Origin: Chroococcus sp. CMT-3BRIN-NPC107
GTDB lineage: Bacteria; Cyanobacteriota; Cyanobacteriia; Cyanobacteriales; Chroococcidiopsidaceae
Reading direction: 5' to 3'
NCBI GenBank assembly: GCA_019359635.1
Contig: JAHHGY010000015.1
Coordinates: forward strand, 1 to 58,937
DNA: 58,937 nucleotides
Position numbers and translations under genes: made by a program
Shown here: positions 8,928-19,200 of the stretch, one piece after another
Layout: every line of letters begins with the position of its first letter
How positions within the stretch are numbered: the first letter of the stretch is position 1
Notes under the pieces: model-generated
Database searches by the model: none
What the model was told of the DNA's origin: nothing
The model's input: the letters and a program-made list of their open reading frames with translations, nothing else

Positions 8928-9268
8928 TGTCATAAACCAAACCAATCACCAGAAGTTTAAGAGGGAGGAAGTTTTTAGCAGCAAGTTGTTAGTCACGTCT
9001 CGCTTCTAACTAAGATGAACGCCTACTTTGCTGATGTTTTCCACAATTTGCGCCCTTCCTTAATTTAAGACTATGCAGCATTTAGCCATTGTAACTACAG
9101 GATTGTTGACAATTGCTAAAACCGCCACAATACCAAGCTAGGCTTGTAATTAGCACATTATATATTGATAGTAGCTAATATCTAAAACAGTTAAAAGCTC
9201 TACAACTCGCTAAAATAGACTAAAAAGCTGTTATTACTTCACTTTAACCCTAAAGCAGGTTCGTAATT

Positions 9269-9628
9269 ATGACAAATTCTACAGTCCAAGCAGAAAAACG
9301 CGGAATTCAACTCAGTCAAGCCGCCTTACAACATTTGCAGGCATTACAAAAGCAACAAGGTAGCGATTTATATTTGCGCGTGGGCGTGCGTCAAGGAGGT
9401 TGTTCGGGAATGTCTTACATGATGGATTTTGAAGCTGAAAGTAATATTAGCGAGAAAGATGAAGTTTTTGATTACGATGGTTTTAAAATTGTCAGCGATC
9501 CCAAAAGTTTGCTATACCTTTATGGTTTAATGCTTGATTACAGCAATGCTTTAATTGGGGGTGGGTTTCAATTTACCAATCCCAACGCGGCGCAAACCTG
9601 CGGCTGTGGCAAATCTTTTGGTGTTTAA
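9269..9628 (+). CDS. HesB/IscA/SufA-type iron-sulfur cluster assembly accessory protein
   Basis: A 119-residue A-type carrier. The three cluster-ligating cysteines are present: C45 in [12 protein letters not shown] and the C111-G-C113 pair near the C terminus (TCGCGKSF). The segment [22 protein letters not shown] is diagnostic for the family. It likely carries Fe-S clusters or iron to target apoproteins in the cytosol. It is followed by a palindromic repeat and a TPR gene on the same strand. I cannot decide between IscA, SufA or HesB paralogue from one copy, so no symbol is given. Confidence 0.93.
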   Translation: MTNSTVQAEKRGIQLSQAALQHLQALQKQQGSDLYLRVGVRQGGCSGMSYMMDFEAESNISEKDEVFDYDGFKIVSDPKSLLYLYGLMLDYSNALIGGGFQFTNPNAAQTCGCGKSFGV

Positions 9629-9631
9629 AAT

Positions 9632-9662
9632 GGTAGAGGCGTTGCACCGCAACGCCTCTACC
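9632..9662. repeat. palindromic intergenic repeat (14-bp perfect stem, 3-base loop)
   Basis: GGTAGAGGCGTTGC (9632-9645) is followed by ACC and its exact reverse complement (9649-9662). There is no T-run, so it is not a classic intrinsic terminator. A related palindrome with the same core occurs at 33555-33583. These look like members of a dispersed cyanobacterial palindromic repeat family. Confidence 0.8.
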
Positions 9663-9687
9663 CATGTCCCTTTGTTGATTGGAAACG

Positions 9688-10110
9688 ATGACCGAAACCG
9701 TTGGCTCTTTATTTGAAGAAAGTTTAGAACGTTACAAAGCTGGGGAAGAAGTAGCAACTTTAATCCCAGCTTTTAAGGAGGTGTGCGATCGCGCTCCCAA
9801 AAGTAGTGCGGCTTGGGCTTGTTTGGCTTGGCTGTATATGTTGGACAATAAGCCGAATCCGGCTTATAAAGCTGCCCAAAAAGCAGTAAAACTAAATCCT
9901 CAAGACGCGCAATCGCGGATTAATTTAGCTTTGGCAATGTTAGAAAATAACACCAAAGGCGTGCGCGAACACATCGATTTAGCAATGCAGCTAATTATGA
10001 TTGATGATGAAGTGCGGGACGAAATTAAACAGAGTATCGCCGATGGGTTTAGTCGCAAACCCGGCTGGAAAAGCTTGGAAAGAGTTAACAAGTGGCTGTT
10101 TGAGGTGTAA
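9688..10110 (+). CDS. tetratricopeptide repeat (TPR) protein
   Basis: A 140-residue soluble helical protein. TPR-like helix pairs are seen in KSSAAWACLAWLYMLDNKPNPAYKAAQKAVKLNPQDAQSRINLALAML (residues about 30-78). The end is YNK-free but keeps a helical, basic tail, KPGWKSLERVNKWLFEV. The open frame starts with TTG at 9679; ATG at 9688 (MTETVGSLFEESL) is the more likely start. Small TPR proteins of this kind in cyanobacteria are usually protein-binding adaptors; partner unknown. It is 60 bases after the HesB-type gene and followed by a small membrane protein. Confidence 0.8.
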   Translation: MTETVGSLFEESLERYKAGEEVATLIPAFKEVCDRAPKSSAAWACLAWLYMLDNKPNPAYKAAQKAVKLNPQDAQSRINLALAMLENNTKGVREHIDLAMQLIMIDDEVRDEIKQSIADGFSRKPGWKSLERVNKWLFEV

Positions 10111-10134
10111 TCGTTAAGCTTTTTCGATAAATAT

Positions 10135-10395
10135 ATGACTAACCCAACCCGCCAAGAAAATATGTTTGTCAAATGGATTAATTTAGCTTTAGTAGCAGAT
10201 TTCTTTTTAGTGCTGTTTGCTTTTTTTTGGTTAGCGATCGCCGTAATTGGTCACGCCCTTAAACTGCCCTTTGGCTTAGACCTATGGTACAAACTTTGGA
10301 CACCAGTATTTACGCCAGCAATCGGAATTTTGATGGCGGGGTCAATTATTAGCGGCATTGTCGGGAAAATTACTCAACTTCGCAGCAACAGCTAA
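10135..10395 (+). CDS. small two-helix membrane protein, hypothetical
   Basis: An 86-residue protein with two hydrophobic segments, about residues 16-42 (LALVADFFLVLFAFFWLAIAVIG region) and 58-78 (VFTPAIGILMAGSIISGIVG). Both termini are short and polar. No known motif is visible. It lies 24 bases after the TPR gene on the same strand, probably in the same transcript, and converges on the epimerase gene. Function unknown. Confidence 0.72.
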   Translation: MTNPTRQENMFVKWINLALVADFFLVLFAFFWLAIAVIGHALKLPFGLDLWYKLWTPVFTPAIGILMAGSIISGIVGKITQLRSNS

Positions 10396-10401
10396 ATATA
10401 T

Positions 10402-11325
10402 TCAGCCATTCCCCAAGATGTCTTTCAGCGCTTCAGTTAGCATGGGATATTGATAATCAAAGCTGTAGTCTAAGGGACGCTTGGGGATAACTTGCTGTCC
10501 TTCTAAAACAACGATCGCACCATCGCCAAGCAACGCCTCTATTGCTATACCAGGTACGGGCAACCAAGAAGGACGATTCATAACTTGTCCCATAGTTTGC
10601 GATAACTCATTCATCCGCACGGGGTTGGGGGCTGTACCGTTGAGTACGCCAGTAATATCGGGGCGCGTTAGGGCTTGAATAATCAAGTTTACTAAGTCGT
10701 CGCGGTGAATCCACGAAAACCACTGCTTACCTGTACCAATGGGCCCGCCAGCAAAGAGTTTAAAGGGTGTCACCATTTTATCTAAAGCCCCACCTTTGCC
10801 CAAAACTATACCCAAGCGGATAATTACTAACCTAACTTCGGCATTGACAACTTTTTGGGCTTCGGCTTCCCAATCTAAACAAACTTGAGCTAAAAAATCG
10901 CTACCCGCCGCGCTGGTTTCGTCAAAAATCGCATTTTCACTCGTACCGTAATAGCCAATTGCCGAAGCATTCACCAAGACTTGAGGTTTGGGGTTGGCGT
11001 GGGTAATCGCTTCCACAATTTTTTGCGTCCCTACTTTGCGGCTTTGCAAAATTTCTTGCTTGCGCTCTGCCGTCCATCGTCCGTCAGCAATGGGTTCGCC
11101 AGCTAGATTTACAACCCCGTCACAGCCCGATATAGCTTGCTGCCAGCCGCTAGAATCGGGAGTATAAGCAACTATTTCAACATTGGGAAACTTGGAGCTA
11201 GAGAAGGTTTTTTGAGCCATTGTAACGTTACGAGTCAATACCAATAGATGATGACCCAAATAGTGCAATCGCTCTACCAAACGGCTGCCTACAAATCCGG
11301 TTGCACCAGTAATTGCTACTTTCAT
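10402..11325 (-). CDS. TIGR01777 family NAD-dependent epimerase-like protein (ThyD-like)
   Basis: A 307-residue extended short-chain dehydrogenase-like protein. It begins MKVAITGATGFVGSRLVERL (GxxGxxG, residues 7-13), has GVVNLAGEPIADGRW, and an active-site-like SAIGYYG tyrosine region (YXXXK is not fully kept). FSWIHRDDLVNLI and a C-terminal PKRPLDYSFDYQYP block are typical of TIGR01777. Cyanobacterial members include ThyD, linked to thylakoid integrity in Anabaena. I cannot tell from sequence whether this copy is ThyD. It follows metF on the same strand with a 22-base gap. Confidence 0.88.
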   Translation of the reverse strand: MKVAITGATGFVGSRLVERLHYLGHHLLVLTRNVTMAQKTFSSSKFPNVEIVAYTPDSSGWQQAISGCDGVVNLAGEPIADGRWTAERKQEILQSRKVGTQKIVEAITHANPKPQVLVNASAIGYYGTSENAIFDETSAAGSDFLAQVCLDWEAEAQKVVNAEVRLVIIRLGIVLGKGGALDKMVTPFKLFAGGPIGTGKQWFSWIHRDDLVNLIIQALTRPDITGVLNGTAPNPVRMNELSQTMGQVMNRPSWLPVPGIAIEALLGDGAIVVLEGQQVIPKRPLDYSFDYQYPMLTEALKDILGNG

Positions 11326-11347
11326 GTTTACCTTTATAAAAATTTAT

Positions 11348-12241
11348 TTAACTTGACAATGGAGCAATTTTGGCTTTGTCTAATATTTGCGCGATTAAGT
11401 CTTCTCTTTTTACAGCCATCATATGAATACCATGACAAGTTTGTTGGGCTAACTTAACTTGCTCGGCAGCGATCGCAATTCCTTCAAGTAAAGGATCAGA
11501 AGCCTTTGCCAAACGGTCAATGGTAGCTTGAGGAATATTCACCCCAGGGACGCAACGGTTGATAAATTGGGCGTTTTTAGCAGATTTAAGTAAAAAGATA
11601 CCCGCCAAAATTGGTTTATCAGAAACTACGGCAATTTGACTCATAAATTTTTCTAGTCGCTCAAAATCTGTAATTAACTGACTTTGAAAAAACTGCGCCC
11701 CAGCTTCTAACTTACGCTCAAACCGACGCTGCAAACTCGACCAACTGGCTAGTTGCGGATCTATTGCCGCCCCGACAAATAAATCTGTTGCGCCATCAGT
11801 AAGGGGAATATTATTGTAATCAAAACCCCCATTGAGCTTGCTAATTAATTGCAATAGCCGTACCGATTCTAAGTCAAATACACTTTTTGCTTCTACGTGA
11901 TCCCCAGCTTTTACCGGATCTCCTGTCAAAGCTAAGATATTGGTAACACCTAAAGCGTGAGCGCCCATTAAATCTGCTTGTAAGCCAATACGGTTGCGAT
12001 CGCGACAAGCTACTTGACAAATTGGTTCTATACCTTGTTGCAACAAAAGTACCGAAGCAATGACAGGACACATCCGCAACACCGCCCGACTACCATCGGT
12101 AATATTTACCGCATGAACTCGTCCTTTGAGAGTTTGGGCAATTTGGAGCATATGGCTAGGATTGCCGCCTTTAGGGGGTGCAACCTCGGCAGTAATTAAA
12201 AATTCTTTGTTTTTGACGGCGGTGCGAAATATGTTACTCAT
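11348..12241 (-). CDS. metF: methylenetetrahydrofolate reductase
   Basis: A 297-residue TIM-barrel flavoenzyme reducing 5,10-methylene-THF to 5-methyl-THF for methionine synthesis. EFLITAEVAPPKGGNPSHML near residues 13-32 holds the conserved catalytic Glu. VACRDRNRIGLQADLMGAHALG and NILALTGDPVKAGDH (around residues 78-115) are the folate/FAD-binding signatures, followed by GAAIDPQ. Length fits bacterial MetF. The product is confident; some cyanobacterial members are annotated only as MTHFR-family, so the symbol is slightly less sure. It is co-directional with the following epimerase gene. Confidence 0.85.
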   Translation of the reverse strand: MSNIFRTAVKNKEFLITAEVAPPKGGNPSHMLQIAQTLKGRVHAVNITDGSRAVLRMCPVIASVLLLQQGIEPICQVACRDRNRIGLQADLMGAHALGVTNILALTGDPVKAGDHVEAKSVFDLESVRLLQLISKLNGGFDYNNIPLTDGATDLFVGAAIDPQLASWSSLQRRFERKLEAGAQFFQSQLITDFERLEKFMSQIAVVSDKPILAGIFLLKSAKNAQFINRCVPGVNIPQATIDRLAKASDPLLEGIAIAAEQVKLAQQTCHGIHMMAVKREDLIAQILDKAKIAPLSS

Positions 12242-12347
12242 TGGCTCGTTTTTGGTGTTGGCTGTTACCTACCTTGAATCTGTTTTAACAGCTAACAAGA
12301 TAGAAAACCTCTAAATACATTTGAGCTTCAGCGAAAAACTTAAGCTT

Positions 12348-13355
12348 CTAAACTGGCACAGAATAACCCAAAGCCGATTTAACTTTACTTAGGGTATTAT
12401 TAGCAACTTCTTCAGCTTTTTGTCTGCCATCGCGCAATACTGATTCTAAATAGCCTCGATCGCTCATTACTGCCTGATATTTTGCTTGAATTGGCTGCAA
12501 AGATGCGATCGCCGTTTCGGCGAGTAATGGCTTAAACTGTCCCCAGCCCATATTTTGACACTCATCGGCTACGGCTTGTTTAGTTTTGCCCGATAGTAGC
12601 ATATACAGCGTTAGTAAATTGTGACATTCTGGGCGCGCTGGATCGTCAAAAACTAGCCCCCGCTCTGGATCTGTTTTACAGCGTTTAATTTTTTGCTGAA
12701 TTTGCTCTGGAGTATCTAGTAAATTAATCCGGCTAGCTTCAGAAGGGTCAGACTTAGACATTTTGCGCGTTCCATCGGTAAGACTCATTACCCTTGCGCC
12801 TTCAGAACGAATTAAAGCCTCGGGTAACTTTAAAACGGGGTTTTCGCGGGCAAATTGGTAGTTAAATCGCGCCGCAATATCGCGGGTTAGTTCCAAATGT
12901 TGCTTTTGATCTTCACCCACAGGCACTTTATCAGCTTGGTAGAGTAAAATATCTGCCGCCATCAGCACCGGATAATCTAACAATCCGACATTGACGTTTT
13001 CGCCCTGCTTGATAGCTTTTTCCTTAAACTGAATCATATCTTCCAGCCAATTTAAGGGAGTAATACAGTTTAGCAGCCAAGTTAATTCGCTATGAGCCGA
13101 AATATGAGACTGCACAAAAATCTTTGAGTAAGCTAAGTCAATACCACAGGCTAAATATAAAGCTGCGATCGTGTAAGTATCTGTAGCTAGGGTTGCGGGA
13201 TTGTGGGGCGCTGTAATTGCGTGTAAATCGACTACACAAAAGAAATTATCGTATTGACTTTGCCCTTCTACCCAGTTACGAATTGCTCCTAAATAGTTTC
13301 CTAAATGTAAATTTCCGGTGGGTTGGACTCCCGATAAAACGCGCAGACTTGCCAT
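12348..13355 (-). CDS. trpS: tryptophan--tRNA ligase
   Basis: A 335-residue class I aminoacyl-tRNA synthetase charging tRNA-Trp in the cytosol. The HIGH-type motif appears as TGNLHLGNYLGAI (residues 13-25) and the KMSKS motif as TRKMSKSDPSE (near residue 198). VDLHAITA and DQKQHLELTRDIAARFN are specific to bacterial TrpRS. Length is typical (about 330-340). The ATG start gives the canonical MASLRVLSGVQPTGN beginning. It appears to be monocistronic, with Ycf20 upstream on the same strand. Confidence 0.96.
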   Translation of the reverse strand: MASLRVLSGVQPTGNLHLGNYLGAIRNWVEGQSQYDNFFCVVDLHAITAPHNPATLATDTYTIAALYLACGIDLAYSKIFVQSHISAHSELTWLLNCITPLNWLEDMIQFKEKAIKQGENVNVGLLDYPVLMAADILLYQADKVPVGEDQKQHLELTRDIAARFNYQFARENPVLKLPEALIRSEGARVMSLTDGTRKMSKSDPSEASRINLLDTPEQIQQKIKRCKTDPERGLVFDDPARPECHNLLTLYMLLSGKTKQAVADECQNMGWGQFKPLLAETAIASLQPIQAKYQAVMSDRGYLESVLRDGRQKAEEVANNTLSKVKSALGYSVPV

Positions 13356-13451
13356 AAATTTTAATTTTTTCTACCAAAGAGCCGCAAAGATATAGATGCG
13401 ATCGGCTTCCTCGTTCATCTAGTCTGACATTTTTGCACAGAGTTTGAGCAA

Positions 13452-13781
13452 TTACGAACCTAGTTTAAACGCTTCAATAAACAAACTATAGGTAAGCCCA
13501 ATTTTTAGCGCATTTAAAAACTCTACCCAAAAGCTTCGCGCTCCCACGCGGCGGCGGTAATAAATTCGATCCACTATTTCGCTCAAAATCACTAAAATTC
13601 CTGCCGCAACAATGTCCAAGTCGGCTGCTTGTCCGGTGGTTGTAGAAACTGCTGACCCTAAAAAGAAGCCAAATAGCAGACTAATTGCCAGCATAGATAG
13701 CCGCCGCCAAGGATTAAATAGCCATCTGCCGAACTGTCTGCCAATAGCATCAAATAAATTATTCAGACGAGTATTTTGCAT
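13452..13781 (-). CDS. Ycf20/DUF565 family membrane protein
   Basis: About 109 residues from ATG at 13781 (MQNTRLNNLFDAIG). The family signature is LNNLFDAIGRQFGRWLFNPWRRLSML followed by a hydrophobic LLFGFFLGSAVSTTTGQ segment and EIVDRIYYRRR. Two or three transmembrane helices are apparent. Ycf20 is conserved in cyanobacteria and plastids, and plant relatives have been linked to non-photochemical quenching; its biochemical role is not known. The open frame extends 20 codons upstream to 13841 with unlikely sequence, so the internal ATG is preferred. Confidence 0.88.
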   Translation of the reverse strand: MQNTRLNNLFDAIGRQFGRWLFNPWRRLSMLAISLLFGFFLGSAVSTTTGQAADLDIVAAGILVILSEIVDRIYYRRRVGARSFWVEFLNALKIGLTYSLFIEAFKLGS

Positions 13782-13967
13782 CGCTAAAATGACCCCCGTG
13801 CCAGTGTGACAGATTGCAATCTGACAATAGGCTCTTACCAAAGATATATTACAAGCTTTAGCCTATGGCAGTAGTCCAAAAGACGTTATTTCTAATAATA
13901 CCAATAGATAATAGAGTTATAGACTGACACATGATAAGCATAAAAAAAACTACATATCTATAAAACT

Positions 13968-14471
13968 ATGAAGGCTAAGTCGTCGGCATACCCTGCCGTC
14001 ATGATTGCTTCTTTATTTGGGTTAGTGGTGTTAGTGTTGGGGGCAATGCAATTTAGCATATCAATTGAACCACCACCTACAGAATTAGCCGAAAAGGTCG
14101 TACCCCGTCCAATAAGTTCTGCTACTCCTAAAGGAAATCAACAAACTTCTGCACCTGCTACTAAAATGGCAGGAGTTCCGGGGGCGTTAATATTGAGCAA
14201 TCAAACGGATTTACCTGTAAGAGTGGCATTGCTTGCAAGAGGTAAAAAAGCGGTAGAACCTGCTCATTGGGACTTTGCACCGCTTGAAGGTAGCACTGAA
14301 GGATTAGTGCTTTCTTTGCCAGAAGGGAACTTTAAGCTGGAGAAAGGAGACGTTTTAGTTGCCTTTGCTCAAGATGGTTCAGGTCAGTATTGGGGTCCTT
14401 ATGTAGTTGGCGAGAGCGATGCACCTATTTGGGATGCCAAGCTCTTAAGATGGAATTTAACTTTGCAATAG
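13968..14471 (+). CDS. hypothetical membrane-anchored protein
   Basis: A 167-residue protein with one N-terminal hydrophobic segment (residues 10-31, PAVMIASLFGLVVLVLGAM) that could be a signal anchor, then a Pro/Thr-rich linker (SSATPKGNQQTSAPATK) and a beta-rich domain with GALILSNQTDLPVRVALLA. A periplasmic or lumenal location is probable. I do not recognise the family. It precedes an ArnT-like glycosyltransferase by about 57 bases on the same strand. Confidence 0.7.
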   Translation: MKAKSSAYPAVMIASLFGLVVLVLGAMQFSISIEPPPTELAEKVVPRPISSATPKGNQQTSAPATKMAGVPGALILSNQTDLPVRVALLARGKKAVEPAHWDFAPLEGSTEGLVLSLPEGNFKLEKGDVLVAFAQDGSGQYWGPYVVGESDAPIWDAKLLRWNLTLQ

Positions 14472-14528
14472 CTTTTAAATTTCTATCGGCTAAACTTCCG
14501 GCGATCGCTCATTATTTTTACGTGCTAC

Positions 14529-16298
14529 ATGAAAAAAAGTCTCAACCGCCCGCTAATTAGTTGGCTAAATAACACTGCAAATCGTCCCCGCCAAGCTCTA
14601 ATTTTAGCGATGCTGTGGCTACTGTTTGTGGGGATAATAGCCTTCTTTTGGCATTTAGGTAGTATTAGCCTAATTGACGAAACCGAGCCGTTGTTTGCCG
14701 AAGCAGCTAGGCAAATGAAACTAACAGGCGATTGGATTACACCATTTTTTAACGGCGAAACTCGTTTTGATAAGCCACCGTTGATTTATTGGTTAATGGC
14801 GCTGTTTTATCACGTTTTGGGGGTAAATGAGTGGGCGGTGCGTTTGCCTTCAGCGCTGGCGGCGATGAGTTTAGTAGGTTTAGGTTTTTATACTATTTGG
14901 CTATTTGGGCTGCATACCTCCGCCCCAATGGTGAAGATAGAAAATCGCCGCTATTGGCTTAGTGCGTCCCTTGGGGCGGCAATAATGGCACTAAACCCAG
15001 AAACCATTGTTTGGGCGCGAACGGGGGTGTCGGATATGCTTTTAAGCGGGTGTATGGGTTCGGCGCTACTGTGTTGGTTTTGCGGCTATGCAAATTCTGT
15101 GGCGAAAATAAAACTACGTTGGTATGTGGCGTTTTATGTTTTAATTGCGGCGGCAATTTTGACTAAAGGGCCTGTAGGTATTGTTATACCGAGTTTAATA
15201 ATTGTCTCGTTCTTGTTTTATGTGGGAAACTTGCGGGAAGTATTCAAGGAAATGCACTTAATACTTGGTAGCTTGATTGTCAGCGCGGTTTCTTTGCCTT
15301 GGTTTGGGTTAGTTATTGCCCGTAATGGCAGCGCTTATATCAATTCATTTTTTGGCTACCACAATCTCGAACGCTTTACAGGAGTTGTTAACCATCACTC
15401 TGCACCTTGGTATTATTACTTTATAGTGGTTTTTCTAGGTTTTGCGCCTTGGTCAATTTATTTACCCTTAGCTGTTACTAAAATTAAGTTCCAAGCGCGA
15501 TCGCACTGGCAAAAACAAGAACGCGGTTATCAGTTGAGTTTGTTTGCTTTATTTTGGTTTTTAGCTATATTTTGCTTTTTCACGATCGCCGTTACCAAGT
15601 TACCCAGCTATGTATTACCTTTAATGCCAGCTTCGGCGATTTTAGTAGCATTGCCTTGGAGCGAACCTATTCCTTATCAACCTAGTTGGAAGTACCGCAG
15701 ATTTTTTTATATCAGCCGTTGGTTGAATGTAGGATTGCTATTAATTCTAGGGGTGGCAATGTTTTTATTGCCAAGACTCGTAGGTGTCGATCCAGCTATT
15801 CCTAACTTGCGCCAACTTGTCGAACAATCGGGTTTACCTATAATTGGTGGGATAATTTGGGCGGTTTGTGGAATTGGCGGCGCGGTTTTACTTCTAAGTC
15901 GTCAAGGGCAATGGTTGTTGAGATTGAATATAGTAGCCTTTATTGCCTTTGTAATTTTTGTGATGATGCCTGCGGCTTTTTTAATTGATGAAGCAAGGCA
16001 AGTACCCTTAAAAGAATTATCGGCGATCGCGGCGGCTGCCCACGTACCTAACGAAGAAATAATCATGATTGGCTTCAAAAAGCCGAGTGTAGTATTTTAC
16101 AGTCAATTGCCCGTAACCTACATCAAAGAAACTAATGCAGGGATAAGTTACGTGGAAAAACTGATAAAAACTAAATCTGCATCTTTTTCGGCAATGGTTT
16201 TAGCTCAACCTAAAAAGTTAGTCAAGTTAGATCCGGCACTCAATTCTCAACAATTAGGAGAAGCTGGAGCTTATACACTCCTCCGCGTTACTAAATAA
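14529..16298 (+). CDS. ArnT/PMT-like membrane glycosyltransferase (GT83-type)
   Basis: A 589-residue polytopic membrane protein with roughly ten to twelve hydrophobic helices. The first periplasmic loop carries LIDETEPLFAEAARQMKLTGDWITP and GETRFDKPPLIYWLM, with the acidic DE pair and DKPP segment characteristic of PMT/ArnT family enzymes using polyprenyl-phosphate sugars. A second region, SDMLLSGCMGSALLC, and TKGPVG follow. It probably transfers a lipid-linked sugar to an acceptor on the periplasmic side; the acceptor is unknown. The stop lies one base before the stop of the convergent kinase gene. Confidence 0.85.
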   Translation: MKKSLNRPLISWLNNTANRPRQALILAMLWLLFVGIIAFFWHLGSISLIDETEPLFAEAARQMKLTGDWITPFFNGETRFDKPPLIYWLMALFYHVLGVNEWAVRLPSALAAMSLVGLGFYTIWLFGLHTSAPMVKIENRRYWLSASLGAAIMALNPETIVWARTGVSDMLLSGCMGSALLCWFCGYANSVAKIKLRWYVAFYVLIAAAILTKGPVGIVIPSLIIVSFLFYVGNLREVFKEMHLILGSLIVSAVSLPWFGLVIARNGSAYINSFFGYHNLERFTGVVNHHSAPWYYYFIVVFLGFAPWSIYLPLAVTKIKFQARSHWQKQERGYQLSLFALFWFLAIFCFFTIAVTKLPSYVLPLMPASAILVALPWSEPIPYQPSWKYRRFFYISRWLNVGLLLILGVAMFLLPRLVGVDPAIPNLRQLVEQSGLPIIGGIIWAVCGIGGAVLLLSRQGQWLLRLNIVAFIAFVIFVMMPAAFLIDEARQVPLKELSAIAAAAHVPNEEIIMIGFKKPSVVFYSQLPVTYIKETNAGISYVEKLIKTKSASFSAMVLAQPKKLVKLDPALNSQQLGEAGAYTLLRVTK

Positions 16299-16299
16299 T

Positions 16300-19200
16300 T
16301 TAGCTTTGCTCTTTAACAATCAAGGCTTCGTGGAGGTAATTTAACAACTCCTCCATTGATAAGGAAGAGGGCAAAATTCGAGTGGCGATCGCATTTATAA
16401 TATTTTCCAAGTCAACAGGCGTAGACGATTGGGTACTATGAAGCCGCTCAAAAGCATAGCTGTAACTAGGTACTGGTTGACGCAGCCTGACAGACTGAGG
16501 TTTGACGTTATCTCGCTCTATCCTGTCTAATATCAAAATTGGTGGCAGGTTTTCTTCCCTGCTTAAAGCAATAAGGGCTTCAATTACTTGAGGTGTGAAA
16601 GGCTTATTACCCAAACTAACTAGCATGATATCTACACTAGAAGATTGAACTTGCGGCATTACTTCCGCCCACGACTGACTCATAGTTGTTCTGAATCCAG
16701 CCGTTTGTAGGTACTGAACTAAAGCTTGAAACCATTCATTTTTGGCAGTAGGTTGTTCATTTTCTCCAACCGTTGGCGGCGCTTGCAAGTCGGGCAAATT
16801 AGTAAGATCGACGATCGATAAGCTTGGTTGCCAACTAATACCTGCGGCTACCTGCAAAACTGCTAATAAAGAATTTACAGTTAAATCGCGATCGGTAGTC
16901 AAGCAAGGAAATACCGTTAATCCCGGTACTTGGTTTACAGCCTCAGTAGTTGCCGCATTCAACGTTACTAAAGGCAAGCGTTTCAATTTCGAGTATTTGT
17001 TAAGTTGCTGAACGTAGTCTAAAGGTTCCAAAATTGAACCGTCGATCACAACTACATTCGGCTGCCAGATTCTAGCTAATAACTCTGCTTGCTCTAAGTC
17101 ATCCGCTTCAATAACGCGATGATGAAGTTGCAACGAACTAGAAGCCAATAAAGAAGACTCAAAAGGCGTAATCAACCACAAAACTGTCAATAAATCGCAC
17201 CGGGGGCGATCGCTAACACTATCTTCTGATGGAAAAATCGGCGTTATAGAGCAAAAACGATTCAGAATTTGCTGCAAGTTTTGATTTTGAACTGGGAGGC
17301 TAATAAATTCATCTGCCTGATTTAAAAAGGCTCGCTCTCTTTCTGCGCCTGTTGCCGTGACAATTACAGGAATTTGGCTAGTAGCAAGATCGGCTTTAAG
17401 CAGTGTCAAGACATCCCAACCAGAAAGCATAGGTAAAACTGGATTGAGAAATATAGATCCAGGCTGCAATCTGCGTGACTTTTCCAAAGCTTCTGTTCCC
17501 GATCGCGCTACCACAACCCGATAGCCTAAAGTATTTAGTTGTTCGCTAAGACTTTCTACAAATTGGGGTGCAGCCTCCACTACTAATATCAACGAGTTGG
17601 GGCGCAATTGCACAGGCGAAATAGAGGCGGTAACGCGTCCATTTTTAAACGATAAGGGAGTCGGAGAGGTTGGGGGCGTTGGTAGCAGAGATGTTGGGGC
17701 TTGTCCGGGGGTGGGATAAGTCCTCGGACAAGCGTCCTCATCGGCGGTACTTTTTTGGGGAGGACTGGGAGGCAATAGCAAAGTAAACGAGCTACCACAG
17801 CCTTGTTTAGATAAAAAAGTTACGTCACCACCATGCAAACGCGCCAGCGCTCTTGTAAGTACAAGTCCTAATCCTGCGCCCTCAAACTGGCGAATTAAAG
17901 GGTTTTCTAGTTGTTGAAATTTTTGAAAAATTAAGTGTTGTTGCTGTTCGGAAATTCCAATACCCGTGTCCCACACTGTGAAAGCAATCCAACCTTCCCA
18001 GCGATTTACTTGCAAACCAATTTCGCCTCCTAGCTCGGTAAATTTGTAAGCGTTACTGAGCATATTTACAAGCATTTGGCGCAGGCGCGGTTCATCGGCA
18101 ATGAAAATATCCATATCTGGTTCAATTTCTAAAGTAAATCGATGTTCTTCATTGGGGGTGGAGGTTTCGTTGTGAGGTTTAAAAGACATTGACTTTACTT
18201 GCTCGACCACGCGATCGCAAACCGAACGAATTTGTACGGGTTCTAGAGTAAGTTTTAGCTGTCCTGTCTCCATCCGCGTCAAGTCTAAGATGTCGTTTAC
18301 TACTGTCATCAAATGCCGACCGCTTTGATGGATTAAGCGCGCGTAACGCTCTTGGCGAGGGTTTAGTTGTCCTAAAGCTCGATCTTTTAATAAAGTTGAT
18401 AACCCCATTACGGCGGTAATGGGGGTTTTTAATTCGTGACTGATACAAGCTAAAAATTCGTCTTTAAGGCGGTTCAATTGAATTAGCTCGGCATTTTTTG
18501 CCGCAAGTTCCGATGCTAATTGCTGCTGATAGCTGATATCGTTAGCCACTAATAGCCATAAATCTCCCTTAGAGTCGGCAAGAGAAATTTTGACAAATTC
18601 CCATACTTTTTCTTGTCCATCTGATGTCGGACAGCTACAGACGCAAGTACCTGGCTTTGTTCCCAACTGACAGCGACTAAAACTAGACTGTGGCTCGTCA
18701 GTAAGTATATTTTCTGTTGTTGGTTGCTGGTTTATTTCTGGTTTTTCGTTTGCTAAAAGTTCTGTTATTTCTTGCCGGACGGCAACTGAATCTCTCCACA
18801 AGCCGAAGTGTTCTTGCCAGTTTGCTGATTGAGCAATAACTTCTCCCGAACTTGTTTGTAAAACTACCGCCCAGGGCAACTTTTCTACTATTTGGCTTAA
18901 AAAGTTTAAAGCTAGTTGAATTACACTATTTTCTGGTGGTGGCGATGCTAATTCTCGTAATAATTGCGAATTGTTCGCTAACCCTAAATATTTAGCATCA
19001 TTGTCTACTACTGCCCATTCCCAAATGCTAGGACTATTTTGTTGCAAGTATAAGTTAAATTGTTGGAGGTTCCAGTTTCCAGGTAATACCTCCAAAGGTT
19101 CTACAAGGTAGGGGCAGTCATGAAGTGGTGAACTTAGTAAATGTTGTTTTTTCTTATTGGTCAAATTGCTTAAGTGCAGATTAAGCCTAGTTGTATAAAT

